Source: Heliopora coerulea (taxonomy: Eukaryota > Cnidaria > Anthozoa > Scleralcyonacea > Helioporidae). Taken from it: a DNA stretch of 64,000 bases. The number at the start of each line of letters is the position of its first letter. The first letter of the stretch is position 1. This document shows positions 21,985 to 35,022 of this stretch, piece by piece. Made by a program: the position numbers and the translations under genes. The notes under the pieces were generated by a model. It had not been told where the DNA came from and did no database searches. It saw only the letters and a program-made list of their open reading frames with translations. Location: NCBI GenBank assembly GCA_030142905.1, contig JASJOG010000105.1, positions 1-64,000 of the forward strand, given 5' to 3'.

Positions 21985-24585
21985 AATATCAAACTGCTTC
22001 AATCATTATCAATATATAGTGTCTTCCTTTTAGGTCGCATATATATATATCGAATTTGCAACTTTGCTCGATATCTCTGTCTCGGTAGCTCAATTGTTAG
22101 AGCGTCTAACCGGTCATCAGAAGGTTTCGGGGTCGTTCCCCGTCTGGGGCTCTGATATCATTTTCTGAGTATCGAGCTTGAAGATCGTTCATCTACTTCA
22201 ATATATCCAAGCTCTTATGTTTCCTAAACATCAAACTGCTTTAATCATTATCAATATATAGTGGCTTCCGCTTAGGTCGCACATATATATATCGAATTTG
22301 CAAATTAGCTCGCCATCTCAGTCTCGGTAGCTCAATGGTTAGAGCGTCTAACCGGTCTTCAGAAGGTTGCGGGTTCGATCCCCGTCTGGAGCTCAGATAT
22401 CATTTTCTAAGTATCGAGCTTGAAGATCGTTCATCTACTTCAATATATCCAAGCTCTCATGTTTCCTAAACATCAAACTGCTTCAATCATTATCAATATA
22501 TAGTGGCTTCCGCTTAGGTCGCATATATATATATATTGTATTTGCAACTTAGCTCGCCATCTCAGTTTCAGTAGCTCAATGGTTAGAGCGTCTAACCGGT
22601 CATCAGAAGGTTGCCGATTCGATCCCCGTCTGGGGCTCAGATATAATTTTCTGAGTATCGAGCTTGAAGATCGTTGATCTACTTCAATATATCCAAGCTC
22701 TCATGTTTCCTAAATATCAAACTGCTTCAATCATTATCAATATATAGTGTCTTCCGCTTAGGTCTCAAATATATATATCGAATTTGCAACTTAGCTCGCC
22801 ATCTCAGTCTCGGTAGCTCAATGGTTAGAGCGTCTAACCGGTCATCAGAAGGTTGCGGGTTCGTTCCCCGTCTGAAGCTCAGATATCATTTTCTGAGTAT
22901 CGAGCTTGAAGATCGTTCATCTACTTCAATATATCCACGCTCACATGTTTCCTAAACATCAAACTGCTTCAATCATTATCAATATATAGTTGCTTCCGCT
23001 TACGTCGCACATATATATATATCGAATTTGCAACTTAGCTCGCCATCTCAGTCTCGCTAGCTCAATGGTTAGAGCGTCTAACCGGTCATCAGAAGGTTGC
23101 GGATTCGATCCCCGTCTGGGGCTCAGATATCATTTTCTGAGTATCGAGCTTGAAGATCGTTCATCTACTTCAATATATCCAAGCTCTCATGTTTCCTAAA
23201 TATCAAACTGCTTCAATCATTATCAATATATAGTGTCTTCCGCTTAGGTCGCATATATATATATCGAATTTGCAACTTTGCTCGCCATCTCTGTCTCGGT
23301 AGCTCAATTGTTAGAGCGTCTAACCGGTCATCAGAAGGTTGCGGGGTCGTTCCCCGTCTGGGGCTCTGATATCATTTTCTGAGTATCGAGCTTGAAGATC
23401 GTTCATCTACTTCAATATATCCAAGCTCTTATGTTTCCTAAACATCAAACTGCTTTAATCATTATCAATATATAGTGGCTTCCGCTTAGGTCGCACATAT
23501 ATATATCGAATTTGCAAATTAGCTCGCCATCTCAGTCTCGGTAGCTCAATGGTTAGAGCGTCTAACCGGTCTTCAGAAGGTTGCGGGTTCGATCCCCGTC
23601 TGGAGCTCAGATATCATTTTCTAAGTATCGAGCTTAAAGATCGTTCATCTACTTCAATATATCCAAGCTCTCATGTTTCCTAAACATCAAACTGCTTCAA
23701 TCATTATCAATATATAGTGGCTTCCGCTTAGGTCGCATATATATATATATTGTATTTGCAACTTAGCTCGCCATCTCAGTTTCAGTAGCTCAATGGTTAG
23801 AGCGTCTAACCGGTCATCAGAAGGTTGCCGATTCGATCCCCGTCTGGGGCTCAGATATAATTTTCTGAGTATCGAGCTTGAAGATCGTTGATCTACTTCA
23901 ATATATCCAAGCTCTCATGTTTCCTAAATATCAAACTGCTTCAATCATTATCAATATATAGTGTCTTCCGCTTAGGTCTCACATATATATATCGAATTTG
24001 CAACTTAGCTCGCCATCTCAGTCTCGGTAGCTCAATGGTTAGAGCGACTAACCGGTCATCAGAAGGTTGCGGGTTCGTTCCCCGTCTGAAGCTCAGATAT
24101 CATTTTCTAAGTATCGAGCTTGAAGATCGTTCATCTACTTCAATATGTCCACGCTCACATGTTTCCTAAACATCAAACTGCTTCAATCATTATCAATATA
24201 TAGTGGCTTCCGCTTACGTCGCACATATATATATATCGAATTTGCAACTTAGCTCGCCATCTCAGTCTCGCTACCTCAATGGTTAGAGCGTCTAACCGGT
24301 CATCAGAAGGTTGCGGATTCGATCCCCGTCTGGGGCTCAGATATCATTTTCTGAGTATCGAGCTTGAAGATCGTTCATCTAATTCAATACATCCAAGCTC
24401 TTATGCTTCCTAAACATCAAACTGCTTCAATCATTATCAATATATAGTGGCTTCCGCTTAGGTCGCACATATATATATATCGAATTTGCAACTTAGCTCG
24501 CCATCTCAGTCTCGGTAGCTCAATGGTTAGAGCGTCTAACCGGTCATCAGAAGGTTGCGGGTTCGATCCCCGTCTGGGGCTCAGA
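21985..24585 (+). repeat. Higher-order repeat copy 1 (11 units)
   Basis: A block of eleven family B units matched by the next block at a constant offset of 2672 bp, with only a few substitutions. Diagnostic variants include CTTCCTTTTAGG, GGTCTCAAATATA and a TTGCCGATTCG box B. Inside it a five-unit (1214-bp) sub-period is also visible. Confidence 0.85.
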
Positions 24586-24656
24586 TATCATTTTCTGAGT
24601 ATCGAGCTTGAAGATCGTTCATCTACTTCAATATATCCAAGCTCTCATGTTTCCTA

Positions 24657-27257
24657 AATATCAAACTGCTTCAATCATTATCAATATATAGTGTCTTCCT
24701 TTTAGGTCGCATATATATATATCGAATTTGCAACTTTGCTCGATATCTCTGTCTCGGTAGCTCAATTGTTAGAGCGTCTAACCGGTCGTCAGAAGGTTTC
24801 GGGGTCGTTCCCCGTCTGGGGCTCTGATATCATTTTCTGAGTATCGAGCTTGAAGATCGTTCATCTACTTCAATATATCCAAGCTCTTATGTTTCCTAAA
24901 CATCAAACTGCTTTAATCATTATCAATATATAGTGGCTTCCGCTTAGGTCGCACATATATATATCGAATTTGCAAATTAGCTCGCCATCTCAGTCTCGGT
25001 AGCTCAATGGTTAGAGCGTCTAACCGGTCTTCAGAAGGTTGCGGGTTCGATCCCCGTCTGGAGCTCAGATATCATTTTCTAAGTATCGAGCTTGAAGATC
25101 GTTCATCTACTTCAATATATCCAAGCTCTCATGTTTCCTAAACATCAAACTGCTTCAATCATTATCAATATATAGTGGCTTCCGCTTAGGTCGCATATAT
25201 ATATATATTGTATTTGCAACTTAGCTCGCCATCTCAGTTTCAGTAGCTCAATGGTTAGAGCGTCTAACCGGTCATCAGAAGGTTGCCGATTCGATCCCCG
25301 TCTGGGGCTCAGATATAATTTTCTGAGTATCGAGCTTGAAGATCGTTGATCTACTTCAATATATCCAAGCTCTCATGTTTCCTAAATATCAAACTGCTTC
25401 AATCATTATCAATATATAGTGTCTTCCGCTTAGGTCTCAAATATATATATCGAATTTGCAACTTAGCTCGCCATCTCAGTCTCGGTAGCTCAATGGTTAG
25501 AGCGTCTAACCGGTCATCAGAAGGTTGCGGGTTCGTTCCCCGTCTGAAGCTCAGATATCATTTTCTGAGTATCGAGCTTGAAGATCGTTCATCTACTTCA
25601 ATATATCCACGCTCACATGTTTCCTAAACATCAAACTGCTTCAATCATTATCAATATATAGTTGCTTCCGCTTACGTCGCACATATATATATATCGAATT
25701 TGCAACTTAGCTCGCCATCTCAGTCTCGCTAGCTCAATGGTTAGAGCGTCTAACCGGTCATCAGAAGGTTGCGGATTCGATCCCCGTCTGGGGCTCAGAT
25801 ATCATTTTCTGAGTATCGAGCTTGAAGATCGTTCATCTACTTCAATATATCCAAGCTCTCATGTTTCCTAAATATCAAACTGCTTCAATCATTATCAATA
25901 TATAGTGTCTTCCGCTTAGGTCGCATATATATATATCGAATTTGCAACTTTGCTCGCCATCTCTGTCTCGGTAGCTCAATTGTTAGAGCGTCTAACCGGT
26001 CATCAGAAGGTTGCGGGGTCGTTCCCCGTCTGGGGCTCTGATATCATTTTCTGAGTATCGAGCTTGAAGATCGTTCATCTACTTCAATATATCCAAGCTC
26101 TTATGTTTCCTAAACATCAAACTGCTTTAATCATTATCAATATATAGTGGCTTCCGCTTAGGTCGCACATATATATATCGAATTTGCAAATTAGCTCGCC
26201 ATCTCAGTCTCGGTAGCTCAATGGTTAGAGCGTCTAACCGGTCTTCAGAAGGTTGCGGGTTCGATCCCCGTCTGGAGCTCAGATATCATTTTCTAAGTAT
26301 CGAGCTTAAAGATCGTTCATCTACTTCAATATATCCAAGCTCTCATGTTTCCTAAACATCAAACTGCTTCAATCATTATCAATATATAGTGGCTTCCGCT
26401 TAGGTCGCATATATATATATATTGTATTTGCAACTTAGCTCGCCATCTCAGTTTCAGTAGCTCAATGGTTAGAGCGTCTAACCGGTCATCAGAAGGTTGC
26501 CGATTCGATCCCCGTCTGGGGCTCAGATATAATTTTCTGAGTATCGAGCTTGAAGATCGTTGATCTACTTCAATATATCCAAGCTCTCATGTTTCCTAAA
26601 TATCAAACTGCTTCAATCATTATCAATATATAGTGTCTTCCGCTTAGGTCTCACATATATATATCGAATTTGCAACTTAGCTCGCCATCTCAGTCTCGGT
26701 AGCTCAATGGTTAGAGCGTCTAACCGGTCATCAGAAGGTTGCGGGTTCGTTCCCCGTCTGAAGCTCAGATATCATTTTCTAAGTATCGAGCTTGAAGATC
26801 GTTCATCTACTTCAATATGTCCACGCTCACATGTTTCCTAAACATCAAACTGCTTCAATCATTATCAATATATAGTGGCTTCCGCTTACGTCGCACATAT
26901 ATATATATCGAATTTGCAACTTAGCTCGCCATCTCAGTCTCGCTACCTCAATGGTTAGAGCGTCTAACCGGTCATCAGAAGGTTGCGGATTCGATCCCCG
27001 TCTGGGGCTCAGATATCATTTTCTGAGTATCGAGCTTGAAGATCGTTCATCTAATTCAATACATCCAAGCTCTTATGCTTCCTAAACATCAAACTGCTTC
27101 AATCATTATCAATATATAGTGGCTTCCGCTTAGGTCGCACATATATATATATCGAATTTGCAACTTAGCTCGCCATCTCAGTCTCGGTAGCTCAATGGTT
27201 AGAGCGTCTAACCGGTCATCAGAAGGTTGCGGGTTCGATCCCCGTCTGGGGCTCAGA
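24657..27257 (+). repeat. Higher-order repeat copy 2 (11 units)
   Basis: Second copy of the eleven-unit block at offset 2672 bp. The near-identity against a divergent background indicates a recent segmental duplication within the array. Confidence 0.85.
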
Positions 27258-30200
27258 TATTATTTTCTGAGTATCGAGCTTGAAGTTCGTTCATCTACTT
27301 CAATATATCCAAGCTCTCATGTTTCCTAAACATCAAACTGCTTCAATCATTATCAATATATAGTGGCTTCCGCTTAGGTCGCACATATATATATCGAAAT
27401 TGAAACTTAGCTTGCCATTCAGTCTCGGTAGCTCAATGGTTAGAGCGTCTAACCTGTCATCAGAAGGTTACGGGTTCGATCCCCGTTTGGGGCTCTGATA
27501 TCATTTTCTGAGTATCGAGCTTGAAGATCGTTCATCTACTTCAATATATCCAAGCTCTCATGTTTCCTAAACATCAAACTGCTTCAATCATTATCAATAT
27601 ATAGTGGCTTCCCCTTAGGTCGCACATATATATATATCGAATTTGCAACTTAGCTCGCCATCTCAGTCTCGGTAGCTCAATGGTTAGAGCGTCTAACCTG
27701 TCATCAGAAGGTTACGGGTTCGATCCCCGTTTGGGGCTCAGATATCATTTTCTGAGTATCGAGCTTGAAGATCGTTCATCTACTTCAATATATCCAAGTT
27801 CTCATGTTTCCTAAACATCAAACTGCTTCAATCATTATCAATATATAGTGGCTTCCGCTTAGGTCGCACATTTATAGATATCGAATTTGCAACTTAGCTC
27901 GCCATGTCAGTCTCGTTAGCTCAATGGTTAGAACGTCTAACCGGTCTTCAGAAGGTTGCGGGTTCGATCCCCGTCTGGGACTCAGATATCATTTTCTGAG
28001 TATCGAGCTTGAAGATCGTTCATCTACTTCAATATATCCAAGCTCTCATGTTTCCTAAACATCAAACTGATTCAATCATTATCAATATATAGTGGCTTCC
28101 GCTTAGGTCGCACATATATATATCGAATTTGCAACTTAGCTCGCCATCTCAGTCTCGGTAGCTCATTGGTTAGAGCGTCTAAACGGTCATCAGAAGGTTG
28201 CGGGTTCGATCCCCGTCTGGGGCTCAGATATCATTTTCTGAGTATCGAGCTTGAAGATCGTTCATCTACTTCAATATATCCAAGCTCTCATCTTTCCGAA
28301 ACATCAAACTGCTTCAATCATTATCAATATATTGTGGCTTCCGCTAAGGTCGCACATATATATATCGAATTTGCAACTTAGCTCGCCATCTCAAACTCGG
28401 TAGCTCAATGGTTAGAGCGTCTAACCGGTCATCAGAAGGTTGCGGGTTCGATCACCGTCTGGGGCTCAGATATCATTTTCTGAGTATCGAGCTTGAAGAT
28501 CGTTCATCTACTTCAATACATCCAAGCTCTCAAGTTTCATAAACATCAAACTGCTTCAATCATTATCAATATATAGTGGCTTCCGCTTAGGTCGCACATA
28601 TATATATATTGTATTTGCAACTTAGCTCGCCATCTCAGTCTCGGTAGCTCAATGGTTAGCACGTCTAAACGGTTATATGAAGGTTGCGGATTCGATCCCC
28701 GTCTGGGGCTCAGATATCATTTTCTGAGTATCGAACTTGAAGATCGTTCATCTACTTCAATATATCCAAGCTCTCATGTTTCCTAAACATCAAACTGCTT
28801 CAATCATTATCAATTTATAGTGGCTTCCGCTTAGGTCGCACATATATATATCGATATTGCAACATAGCTCGCCACTTCAGTCTCGGTAGCTCAATGGTTA
28901 GAGCGTCTAACCGGTCATCAGAAGGTTGCGGGTTCGATCCCCGTCTGGGGCTCAGATATTATTTTCTGAGTATCGAGCTTGAAGATCGTTCATGTACTTC
29001 AATACATCCAAGCTCTCATGTTTCATAAACATCAAACTGCTTCAATCATTATCAATATATAGTAGCTTCCGATTAGGTCGCACATATATATATATCGAAT
29101 TTGCAACTTAGCTCGCCATCTCAGTCTCGGTCGCTCAATGGTTAGAGCGCCTAACCGGTCATCAGAAGGTTGCGGGTTCGATCCCCGTCTGGGGCTCAGA
29201 TATCATTTTCTGAGTATCGAGCTTGAAGATCGTTCATCTACTCCAATATATCCAAGCTCTCATGTTTCCTAAACATCAAAGTGCTTCAATCATTATCAAT
29301 ATATAGTGGCTTCCGCTTAGGTCGCACATTTATATATCCAATTCACAACTTAGCTCGCCATCTCAGTTTCGGCAGCTCAATGATTTGAGCGTCTAACCGG
29401 TCATCAGAAGGTTGCGGGTTCGATCCCCGTCTGGAACCCAGATATCATTTTCTGAGTATCTTGCTTGAAGATCGTTCATCTACTTCAATATATCCAAGCT
29501 CTCATCTTTCCGAAACATCAAACTGCTTCAATCATTATCAATATATAGTGGCTTCCGCTCAGATCGCACATATATATATCGAATTTGCAACTTAGCTCGT
29601 TATCTCAGTCTCGATAGCTCAATGGTTAGAGCGTCTAACCGGTCATCAGAAGGTTGTGGGTTCGATCCCCGTCTTGGGCTCAGATATCATTTTCTGAGTA
29701 TCGAGCTAGAAGATCGTTCATCTACTTCAATATATCCAAGCTCTCATGTTTCCTAAACATCAAACTGCTTCAATCATTATCAATATATGGTGGCTTCCGC
29801 TTAGGTCGCACATATATATATCGAATTTGCAACTTAGCTTGCCATTCAGTCTCGGTAGATCAATTGTTAGAGCGTCTAACCGGTCTTCAGAAGGTTGCGG
29901 GTTCGATCCCCGTCTGGGGATCAGATATTATTTTCTGATCATCGAGCTTGAAGATCGTTCATCTACTTCAATATATCCAAGGTCTCATGTTTCCTAAAAA
30001 TCAAACTGCTTCAATCATTATCAATATATAGTGGCTTCCGCTTAGGTCGCACATGTATATATATCGAATTTGCAACTTAGCTCGCTATCTCAGTCTCGGT
30101 AGCTCAATGGTTAGAGCGTCTAACCGGTCATCAGAAGGTTGCGGGTTCGATCCCCGTCTGGGCCTCAGATATCATTTTCTGAGTATCGAGCTTGAAGATC

Positions 30201-33200
30201 GTTCATCTACTTCAATATATCCAAGCTCTCATGTTTCCTAAACATCAAACTGCTTCAATCATTATCAATATATAGTGGCTTCCGCTTAGGTCGCACATAT
30301 ATATATATCGAATTTGCAACTTAGCTCGCCATCTCAGTCTCGGTAGCTCAATGGTTAGAGCGTCTAACCGGTCATTAGAAGGTTGCGGGTTCGATCCCCG
30401 TCTGGGGCTCAGATATTATTTTCTGAGTATCGAGCTTGAAGATCGTTCATCTACTTCAATATATCCAAGCTCTCATGTTTCCTAAACATCAAACTGCTTC
30501 AATCATTATCAATATATAGTGGCTTCCGCTTAGGTCGCACATATATATATCGAATTTGCAACTTAGCTTGCCATTCAGTCTCGGTAGCTCAATGGTTAGA
30601 GCGTCTAACCGGTCATCAGAAGATTGCGGGTTCGATCCCCGTATGGGGATCAGATATAATTTTCTGAGTATCGAGCTTGAAGATCGTTCATCTACCTCAA
30701 TATATCCAAGCTCTCATGTTTCCTAAACATCAAACTGCTTCAATCATTATCAATATATAGTGGCTTCCGCTTAGGTCGCACATATATATAAATCGAATTT
30801 GCAACTTAGCTCGCTATCTCAGTTTCGGTAGCTCAATGGTTAGAGCGTCTAACAGGTCATCAGAAGGTTGCGGGTTCGATCCCCGCCTGGGGCTCAGATA
30901 TCATTTTCTGAGTATCGAGCTTGAAGATCGTTCATCTACTTCAATATATCCAAGCTCCCATGTTTCCTAAACATCAAACTGCTTCAATCATTATCAATAT
31001 ATAGTGGCTTCCGCTTAGGTCGCACATATATATATCGAAATTGCAACTTAGCTCGCCATCTCAGTCTCGGTAGCTCAATGGTTAGAGCGTCTAACCGGTC
31101 ATCAGAAGGTTGCGGGTTCGATCCCCGTCTGGGGATCAGATATCATTTTCTGAGTATCGAGCTTGAAGATCGTTCATCTACTTCAATATAACCAAGCTCT
31201 CTTGTTTCCTAAACATCAAACTGCTTCAATCATTATCAATATATAGTGGCTTCCGCTTAGGTAGCACATATATATATATCGAATTTGCAACTTAGCTCGC
31301 CATCCCAGTCCCGGTAGCTCAATGGTTAGAGCGTCTAACCGGTCATCAGAAGGTTGCGGGTTCGATCCCTGTCTTGGGATCAGACATTATTTTCTGAGTA
31401 TCGAGCTTGAAGATCGTTCATCTACTTCAATATATCCAAGGTCTCATGTTTCCTAAACATCAAACTGCTTCAATCATAATCAATATATTGTGGCGTCCGC
31501 TTAGGTCGCACATATATATATCGAATTTGCAACTTAGCTTGCCATTCAGTCTCGGTAGGTCAATGGTTAGAGCGTCTAACCGGTCTTCAGAATGTTGCGG
31601 GTTCGATCCCCGTCTGGGGATCAGATATTATTTTCTGATCATCGAGCTTGAAGATCGTTCATCTACTTCAATATATCCAAGCTCTCATATTTCCTAAAAA
31701 TCAAACTGCTTCAATCATTATCAATATATAGTGGCTTCCGCTTAGGTCGCACATGTATATATATCGAATTTGCAACTTAGCTCGCTATCTCAGTCTCGGT
31801 AGCTCAATGGTTAGAGCGTCTAACCGGTCATCAGAAGGTTGCGGGTTCGATCCCCGTCTGGGCCTCAGATATCATTTTCTGAGTATCGAGCTTGAAGATC
31901 GTTCATCTACTTCAATATATCCAAGCTCTCATGTTTCCTAAACATCAAACTGCTTCAATCATTATCAATATATAGTGGCTTACGCTTAGGTCGCACATAT
32001 ATATATATCGAATTTGCAACTTAGCTCGCCATCTCAGTCTCGGTAGCTCAATGGTTAGAGCGTCTAACCGGTCATTAGAAGGTTGCGGGTTCGATCCCCG
32101 TCTGGGGCTCAGATATTATTTTCTGAGTATCGAGCTTGAAGTTCGTTCATCTACTTCAATATATCCAAGCTCTCATGTTTCCTAAACATCAAACTGCTTC
32201 AATCATTATCAATATATAGTGGCTTCCGCTTAGGTCGCACATATATATATCGAATTTGCAACTTAGCTTGCCATTCAGTCTCGGTAGCTCAATGGTTAGA
32301 TCGTCTAACCGGTCATCAGAAGATTGCGGGTTCGATCCCCGTATGGGGATCAGATATAATTTTCTGAGTATCGAGCTTGAAGATCGTTCATCTACCTCAA
32401 TATATCCAAGCTCTCATGTTTCCTAAACATCAAACTGCTTCAATCATTATCAATATATAGTGCCTTCCGCTTAGGTCGCACATATATATAAATCGAATTT
32501 GCAACTTAGCTCGCCATCTCAGTTTCGGTAGCTCAATGGTTAGAGCGTCTAACCGGTCATCAGAAGGTTGCGGGTTCGATCCCCGTCTGGGGCTCAGATA
32601 TCATTTTCTGAGTATCGAGCTTGAAGATCGTTCATCTACTTCAATATATCCAAGCTCCCATGTTTCCTAAACATCAAACTGCTTCAATCATTATCAATAT
32701 ATAGTGGCTTCCGCTTAGGTCGCTCATATATATATATCGAAATTGCAACTTAGCTCGCCATCTCAGTCTCGGTAGCTCAATGGTTAGAGCGTCTAACCGG
32801 TCATCAGAATGTTGCGGGTTCGATCCCCGTCTGGGGATCAGATATCATTTTCTGAGTATCGAGCTTGAAGATCGTTCATCTACTTCAATATAACCAAGCT
32901 CTCATGTTTCCTAAACATCAAACTGCTTCAATCATTATCAATATATAGTGGCTTCCGCTTAGGTTGCACATATATATATATCGAATTTGCAACTTAGCTC
33001 GCCATCTCAGTCCCGGTAGCTCAATGGTTAGAGCGTCTAACCGGTCATCAGAAGGTTGCGGGTTCGATCCCTGTCTTGGGATCAGACATTATTTTCTGAG
33101 TATCGAGCTTGAAGATCGTTCATCTACTTCAATATATCCAAGGTCTCATGTTTCCTAAACATCAAACTGCTTCAATCATAATCAATATATTGTGGCTTCC

Positions 33201-34950
33201 GCTAAGGTCCCACATTTATATATCCAATTCACAACTTAGCTCGCCATCTCAGTTTCGGCAGCTCAATGGTTAGAGCGTCTAACCGGTCATCAGAAGGTTG
33301 CGGGTTCGATCCCTGTCTTGGGATCAGACATTATTTTCTGAGTATCGAGCTTGAAGATCGTTCATCTACTTCAATATAACCAAGCTCTCATGTTTCCTAA
33401 ACATCAAACTGCTTCAATCATTATCAATATATAGTGGCTTCCGCTTAGATCGCACATATATATATCGAATTTGCAACTTAGCTCGTTATCTCAGTCTCGA
33501 TAGCTCAATGGTTAGAGCGTCTAACCGGTCATCAGAAGGTTGCGGGTTCGATCCCCGTCTTGGGCTCAGATTTCAGTTTCTGAGTATCGAGCTTGAAGAT
33601 CGTTCATCTACTTCAATATATCCAAGCTCTCATGTTTCCTAAACATCAAACTGCTTCAATCATTATCAATATATAGTGGCTTCCGCTTAGGTCGCACAAA
33701 TATATATATCGAATTTGCAACTTAGCTCTCCATCTCAGTCTCGGTAGCTCAATGGTTAGAGCGTCTAACCGGTCATCAGAAGGTTGCGGGTTCGATCCCC
33801 GTCTTGGGCTCAGATATCATTTTCTGAGTATCGAGCTTGAAGATCGTTCATCTACTTCAATATATCCAAGCTCTCATGTTTCCTAAACATCAAACTGCTT
33901 CAATCATTATAAATATATAGTGGCTTCCGCTTAGGTCGCACATATATATATCGAATTTGCAACTTAGCTCGCCATCTGAGTCTCGGTAGCTCAATGGTTA
34001 CAGCGTCTAACCGGTCATCAGAAGGTTGCGGGTTCGATCCCCTTCTGGGGCTCAGATATCATTTTCGGATTATCGAGCTTGAAGATCGTTCATCTACTTC
34101 AATATATCCAAGCTCTCATGTTTCCTAAACATCAAACTGTTTCAATCATTATCAATATAAAGTGGCTTCCGCTTCGGTCGCCCATATATATGTATATCGA
34201 ATTTGCAACTTAGCTCGACATCTCAGTCTCGGTAGCTCAATGGTTGAGGCGTCTAACCGCTCATCAGAAGGTGCGGGTTCTATCCCCGTCTGGGGCACAG
34301 ATATCATTTTCTGAGTATCGAGCTTGAAGATCGTTCATCTACTTCAATATATCCAAGCTCTCATGTTTCCTAAACATCAAACTGCTTCAATCATTATCAA
34401 TATATAGTGGCTTCCGCTTAGGTCGCACATATATATATCGAATTTGCAACTTAGCTCGCCATCTCATTCTCGGTAGCTCAATGGTTAGAGCGTCTAACCG
34501 GTCTTCAGAAGGTTGCGGGTTCGATCCCCGTCTGGGGCTCAGATATCATTTTCTGAGTATCGAGCTTGAAGATCGTTCATCTACTTCAATATATGCAAGC
34601 TCTCATGTTTCCTAAACATCAAACTGCTTCAATCATTATCAATATATAGTTGGTTCCGCTTAGGTCGCACATATATATATCGAATTTGCAACTTAGCTCG
34701 CCATCTCAGTTTCGGTAGGTCAATGATTAGAGCGTCTAACCGGTCATCAGTAGGTTGCGGGTTCGATCCCTGTCAGGGGCTCAGATATCATTTTCTGAGT
34801 ATCGAGCTTGAAGATCGTTCATCTACTTCAATATATCCAAGTTCTCATGTTTCCTAAACATCAAACTGCTTCAATCATTATCAATATATAGTGGCTTCCG
34901 CTTAGGTCGCACATATATATATCGAATTTGCAACTTAGCTCGCCATCTTA

Positions 34951-35022
34951 GTCTCGGTAGCTCAATGGTTAGAGCGTCTAACCGGTCATCAGAAGGTTGC
35001 GGGTTCGATCCCCGTCTGGGGC
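34951..35022 (+). tRNA. Family B tRNA-like module, consensus copy in the long array
   Basis: Consensus 72-nt copy standing for the ~100 in this array. Acceptor GTCTCGG pairs with CTGGGGC through four Watson-Crick and three G-U pairs. D stem is GCTC/GAGC, T stem GCGGG/CCCGT, T loop TTCGATC, and the variable loop is five bases (AGGTT). U8, A14, G18G19, T54T55C56 and A58 are all present, so the tRNA core is kept. The anticodon stem TCTAA/TCAGA has an A-C mismatch, and the loop CCGGTCA gives GGT (Thr) with C33. Transcribable in principle; decoding doubtful. Confidence 0.5.
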
